DNA from: Dendrophyllia cribrosa
Lineage: Eukaryota > Cnidaria > Anthozoa > Scleractinia > Dendrophylliidae
Assembly (NCBI GenBank): GCA_024195265.1
Contig: JAJLRJ010000007.1
Span: 34,398,286 to 34,462,285, forward strand
Length of the DNA stretch: 64,000 bases
Reading direction: 5' to 3'
Both the position numbers and the translations under genes were made by a program. The notes under the pieces are model-generated. The model was given only the letters and a program-made list of their open reading frames with translations. It did not search any database and had not been told where the DNA came from. Below, piece by piece: positions 60,601 through 64,000 of the stretch (positions are counted from its first letter, which is position 1; the number at the start of each line of letters is the position of its first letter).

Positions 60601-61460
60601 TAAATCTCGGAGCGATCAAATCAGAACAAAACACAAATTTGCATCGAAATTTGTATGATACAACTTTTAAAAGCGATTTGATCGTTACGAAGTGATAACC
60701 GTCGAAGAAACTTCAACTAAACTTGCGAGATGTACGTAAATCTCCTTTTGTCTAGTATCTATATTGAATATGGATTTTCAACTTTGCGTCAAATTTAAAT
60801 CGAAGCAAATACCCAACATTTCAAGTTTTCCTGTAACCTCGCATGGCTCTGAATAATTCACCCGGTTTCGCGCGCGATTAAGAAACCTCCAAAACCAAAG
60901 TGCCGGTTAATTCAAATCGATCGAATTGACTTGCCTTGATGAAGTCCATAGTTAATGGCTTCGATTCCACGTCCTTGCCAAAGTTTGCCGAACAACAAAC
61001 TCGGGATTACAATCTATTAAGCTCTTATCCAAACGGAGGTGTGAATACTGTGATATGGATTGCACACAAACAACTCCACTTATATGCTCTAGTAACCGGC
61101 GTGCCGCTTATATCTGCTTCTGTCAAAGCCAAGGAACGTATTGTTCTTCGGCTAACCAAGCGTTAAAACAATTAGTTATTTTTGTGAAAATTGTCACGAA
61201 GGAGACGTTTGTTAAAGGTTAGTTTCCAAGACAAGTTTCATTACTGCGGTTTTTTAAAAACAAGTTTCATTCGTGGCTTACTAGTCAAAGCACAACCAAT
61301 TATGGTTTTAATGTCTCCGTTCCTAAACTATAACACAGATGACAGCATTCGAAATTACGGCGTGCAAATAAAATGTGGTTTCCATCTATTTTTGAATTAT
61401 TACTAAGATATCCTGGCATTTTATTGTTATTTTTTTCTCGAAAAACCGCCTCAATTCGCC
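60600..61460. other. Intergenic stretch, no gene recognised
   Basis: Two plus-strand frames (60936-61166, 61191-61406) lack recognisable domains and codon bias. Likely promoter-distal flank of the cystine-knot gene. Confidence 0.4.
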
Positions 61461-61466
61461 ATAGTT

Positions 61467-61722
61467 AGTTTTCTTACAGAATGCTATTAGGACACAACTT
61501 TGAAACTGAATCACTTCGCTTTTCTTTTGATAAAGAAAGTTTTGACTTAAGAAATGTGTTATTAAAAATTCCCTTTAAATATAAATGGAGTAGTCTATTA
61601 GTCTTACAGAATGCTATTAGGACACAGCTTTAAAAATCACTTCGCTTTTCTTTTGATAAAGAAAGTTTTGACTTAAGAAATGTGTTATTAAAAATTCCCT
61701 TTAAATATAAATGGAGTCGTCT
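61467..61722 (+). repeat. Tandem duplication of about 128 bp, two copies
   Basis: cttacagaatgctattagga, then cacttcgcttttcttttgat, aaagaaagttttgacttaag and ttaaaaattccctttaaata occurs twice, with a 5-10 bp gap difference. The copies are nearly identical. Confidence 0.92.
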
Positions 61723-62429
61723 ATCGTGCGTAATCGACAAACACTTATCAGCTGATTTGCGGTTTTTATGAAGTGTATCAACTTTTTGACGATAAAAGAC
61801 TTCCGAAAGGCAAGAACGCAGATTGCCTATTAAATTGCTAGTTTATCAAAGAAGTTGTGGCAACTGAGCTTTCTTGGATCTGTAAACTTATGACAAACAT
61901 GTTCCTGTATTAAATTACACTTGTGCGGAAAGATCATCTTAATTGACTTGGCTTCTAAAAAGAATTGCAAAATCATTCATTGTTGCTAAGTCATTATAAT
62001 TTTATTGCAAAGTCATTGTTGATATGTTATTAAACTGTATGGCTCGATATCGGTCTGAATGGAACTCGTATTTGATCGTAACTAAGATGTTTGCAAGGTT
62101 ACAAATAGCTCGTTCGCGGTTTCTGCTTTTAAATAAAAACATTTTACGTTACCTCAGTAGAGTTTATACGCCCACATAAAACACTGGTCAATACAGTATT
62201 TACAATATCGTTAACGCCGAAGATTATTAATTGTGTAGATCATTTGCTACACTAATCATCAACACTCTTATTTATCTGTTTTGAACTGAAGGTATAAATT
62301 GTGAATCGAAATTAAGGTTTGTTTTTTGAAACCCCGAATGGCCCTGGGCAAGATTTTCATACTTCACTAGCTTCAAAAGCCATCACAACTAAACGTTCTT
62401 TTTGTTTCTATTTCCATGGTTTTCAAAAT

Positions 62430-62520
62430 TCCTGTATTTAATTACTATACACCAAAGCGGAAAAATCAGGAGCGTGAAATTTGGCACACCCACATCAACA
62501 CACGCTAGCGCTTATTCCCA
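62430..62520 (+). repeat. Copy 1 of a short dispersed repeat (ACCAAAGCGGAAA)
   Basis: caccaaagcggaaaaatcag, then gtgaaatttggcacacccac and atcaacacac. Related copies: about 63050-63115 (closest), 63620-63680 and 63875-63940, the latter two more diverged. Confidence 0.7.
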
Positions 62521-62889
62521 CGAAACCGATAATTTTTGATCCGCAATGAACCAACAATATTTAACAGCCAACTTCCTTTAAAATGATTTGGTGGCTGCAA
62601 TTGCAAGAATCCGTAATAATAGGATTTCTTCCACTCATTTTTCATTATTAATGTAAAAGTTTCAGATGGACTTCAAATTTAGGCTGTCCGAAGTAATGAA
62701 CTGAGACCGGTTCCGACTGCATTGCACGCAGACCATTTATTTTATTCACTGCACCGTGGTTTGTTTGTTCCGAATTTGACCAGGAAATAAATCGTTTGAC
62801 AACGAAGGCATAATGTATTTTTTAACCCTTCAGAATTAGCGGCAGAGTCAAGCCTTGTACACATGATAAGGTATTTGCTTTTGAGTGCC

Positions 62890-63420
62890 AGAATTCTAAA
62901 CTAAGGTGTGACCATTCAAATGAAACCTGTGGTACTGTTTGATTATGCTGTACAAGGTGGTTTTCACTACGAACAGGTCTGATCACGGATTATACCTTTT
63001 TTCCAACATTTATTTCAGCTTTATCAACTACTTTTTTAAAAAAATCCTGTATGTAATTACACCAAAGCGGAAATTCGGGAACATGAAATTTGGCACATCC
63101 ACATTGACACACGGTCATTATGAATATCATTAAACATGTTTTAAGCAAAATTTAGTCTGTAATCTAGTATTTATGTATGGTTGCCATCTAGCATGAAACT
63201 TTCTTTCTGTGTTATTTTTCATAGCTATATGTCGCGGATTATGCTCAGCACAAGATGATTCTAAGTTTTGAGGCTGTGCATGAAACTCTGTGAAAAGTGT
63301 GACCATTCAATTGAAACTTCTTCGGCAGTACTTTCCTGTGGTGCTAACTTTCAAGTCGTCAATGAAATGCTCATGTAGTAAAGTGTGACCATTCAAATGA
63401 TAGCTATTGACAAGTATAAT
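62890..63420 (+). repeat. Copies of the CATTCAAATGAAA family
   Basis: gtgtgaccattcaaatgaaa at 62903 and near 63298 and 63379, each with the cagtacttt/ctgtggt and gaaactc wording of the AAAS intron minisatellite. The unit is interrupted by the ACCAAAGCGGAAA repeat. Confidence 0.75.
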
Positions 63421-64000
63421 CTCAGTTATTTATTTGTGTTTATTGTTTTACAAAATAGCACAGTAAGATTTTAATTTTTGTTAGTTTTACTTCAGTTAAG
63501 ATCTTGAGTATTCTCGCGTAGTCCTGACAACCCGAAAGTTTTATTTTCTCCAGCTGCGTAATCGAAAAGTCTACGGTTTTTTCCCTTTTCAAGTTAAAAA
63601 GTTCCTGTTTACTATGTAGTCAAAGCGGAAAAAGGGAACACGCAATTAAACTGGTACACCTATCCGAATATACGTTAAGGTTATGGAATTGACGTCACCC
63701 ACAAAATCTAATGATAAAGTCATTCCTTCTGTTCAGTTTTTAGCTAGTATTTTATCATGTACCAACGGGAATTATGCACCAGAAAAACATACGTATTCTT
63801 CAATATCGAAGAGTGTCCAAGTTAATCCCGGAACGGTGTATTTTTACGCACATTCATTGTAATTGCGTCAATTAAACGGAAAAACAGAACACGCAAACTG
63901 TTACACCCACTCGATTGATATGAAGAAGGGTTCGGTTCTCACGAAATGTGTAATGGCACATCTTTAAAACAACCGACTAATAAAATGCTACAGGATTGGA
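63421..64000. other. Right-edge stretch, no gene recognised
   Basis: AT-rich sequence containing two diverged ACCAAAGCGGAAA repeat copies. No open frame with recognisable similarity. Confidence 0.4.

Noticed and set aside
60936..61166. 76-codon plus-strand frame
   Set aside because: Begins MMKSIVNGFDS and reads like a possible peptide, but there is no family match, splice evidence or codon bias I can support.

Overview
The window looks like nuclear DNA of an anthozoan cnidarian, most likely a stony coral. The reasons are intron-rich animal genes with GT-AG introns (AAAS, MCM9, an AQP11/12-type aquaporin), a TPR-CHAT gene of the kind expanded in corals, tRNA-derived SINEs, LINE 3' ends, and many palindromic MITEs. 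The species call is inference; the animal-gene calls rest on protein sequence read directly.

Layout. 1-2399 (-): a TPR-CHAT gene that runs off the left edge and carries one frameshift. 2.4-17.5 kb: no host gene recognised; a patchwork of MITEs, SINEs, a 0.9-kb direct duplication, and a three-level nest of mobile DNA at 13.0-15.4 kb. 17.7-18.5 kb (+): a decayed DDE transposase. 18.9-19.8 kb (+): an intact, intronless, AQP11-like gene. 20-23.4 kb: 3' flank and a LINE 3' end. 23.4-36.5 kb (-): a complete AAAS (aladin) gene, 17 coding exons, 515 aa, every exon junction in phase. 36,541-36,759: a short divergent promoter. 36.8-46.2 kb (+): a complete MCM9 gene, 8 coding exons, 909 aa. 46.5-50.6 kb: a TTAA-flanked segment with matching ends that holds two spliced exons of a Cys/His-rich protein I cannot name. 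50.6-53.9 kb: MITE remains. 54.0-60.5 kb (-): a two-coding-exon gene for a secreted 183-aa cystine-knot protein; its 5.8-kb intron holds a MITE and a 1.4-1.6-kb tandem duplication. 60.6-64 kb: AT-rich sequence with short tandem and dispersed repeats.

How it fits together. AAAS (nuclear pore) and MCM9 (DNA repair helicase) are divergently arranged 219 bp apart and probably share a promoter with E2F-like sites. The other genes have no evident functional link. Much of the window is mobile DNA: several elements keep exact target-site duplications (9-bp, TAA/TTA, TTAA, TA, TAAGT), and one has a paralogous empty site inside the window. There are also 13 long poly-G/poly-C tracts and a dispersed repeat family present at five or more loci.
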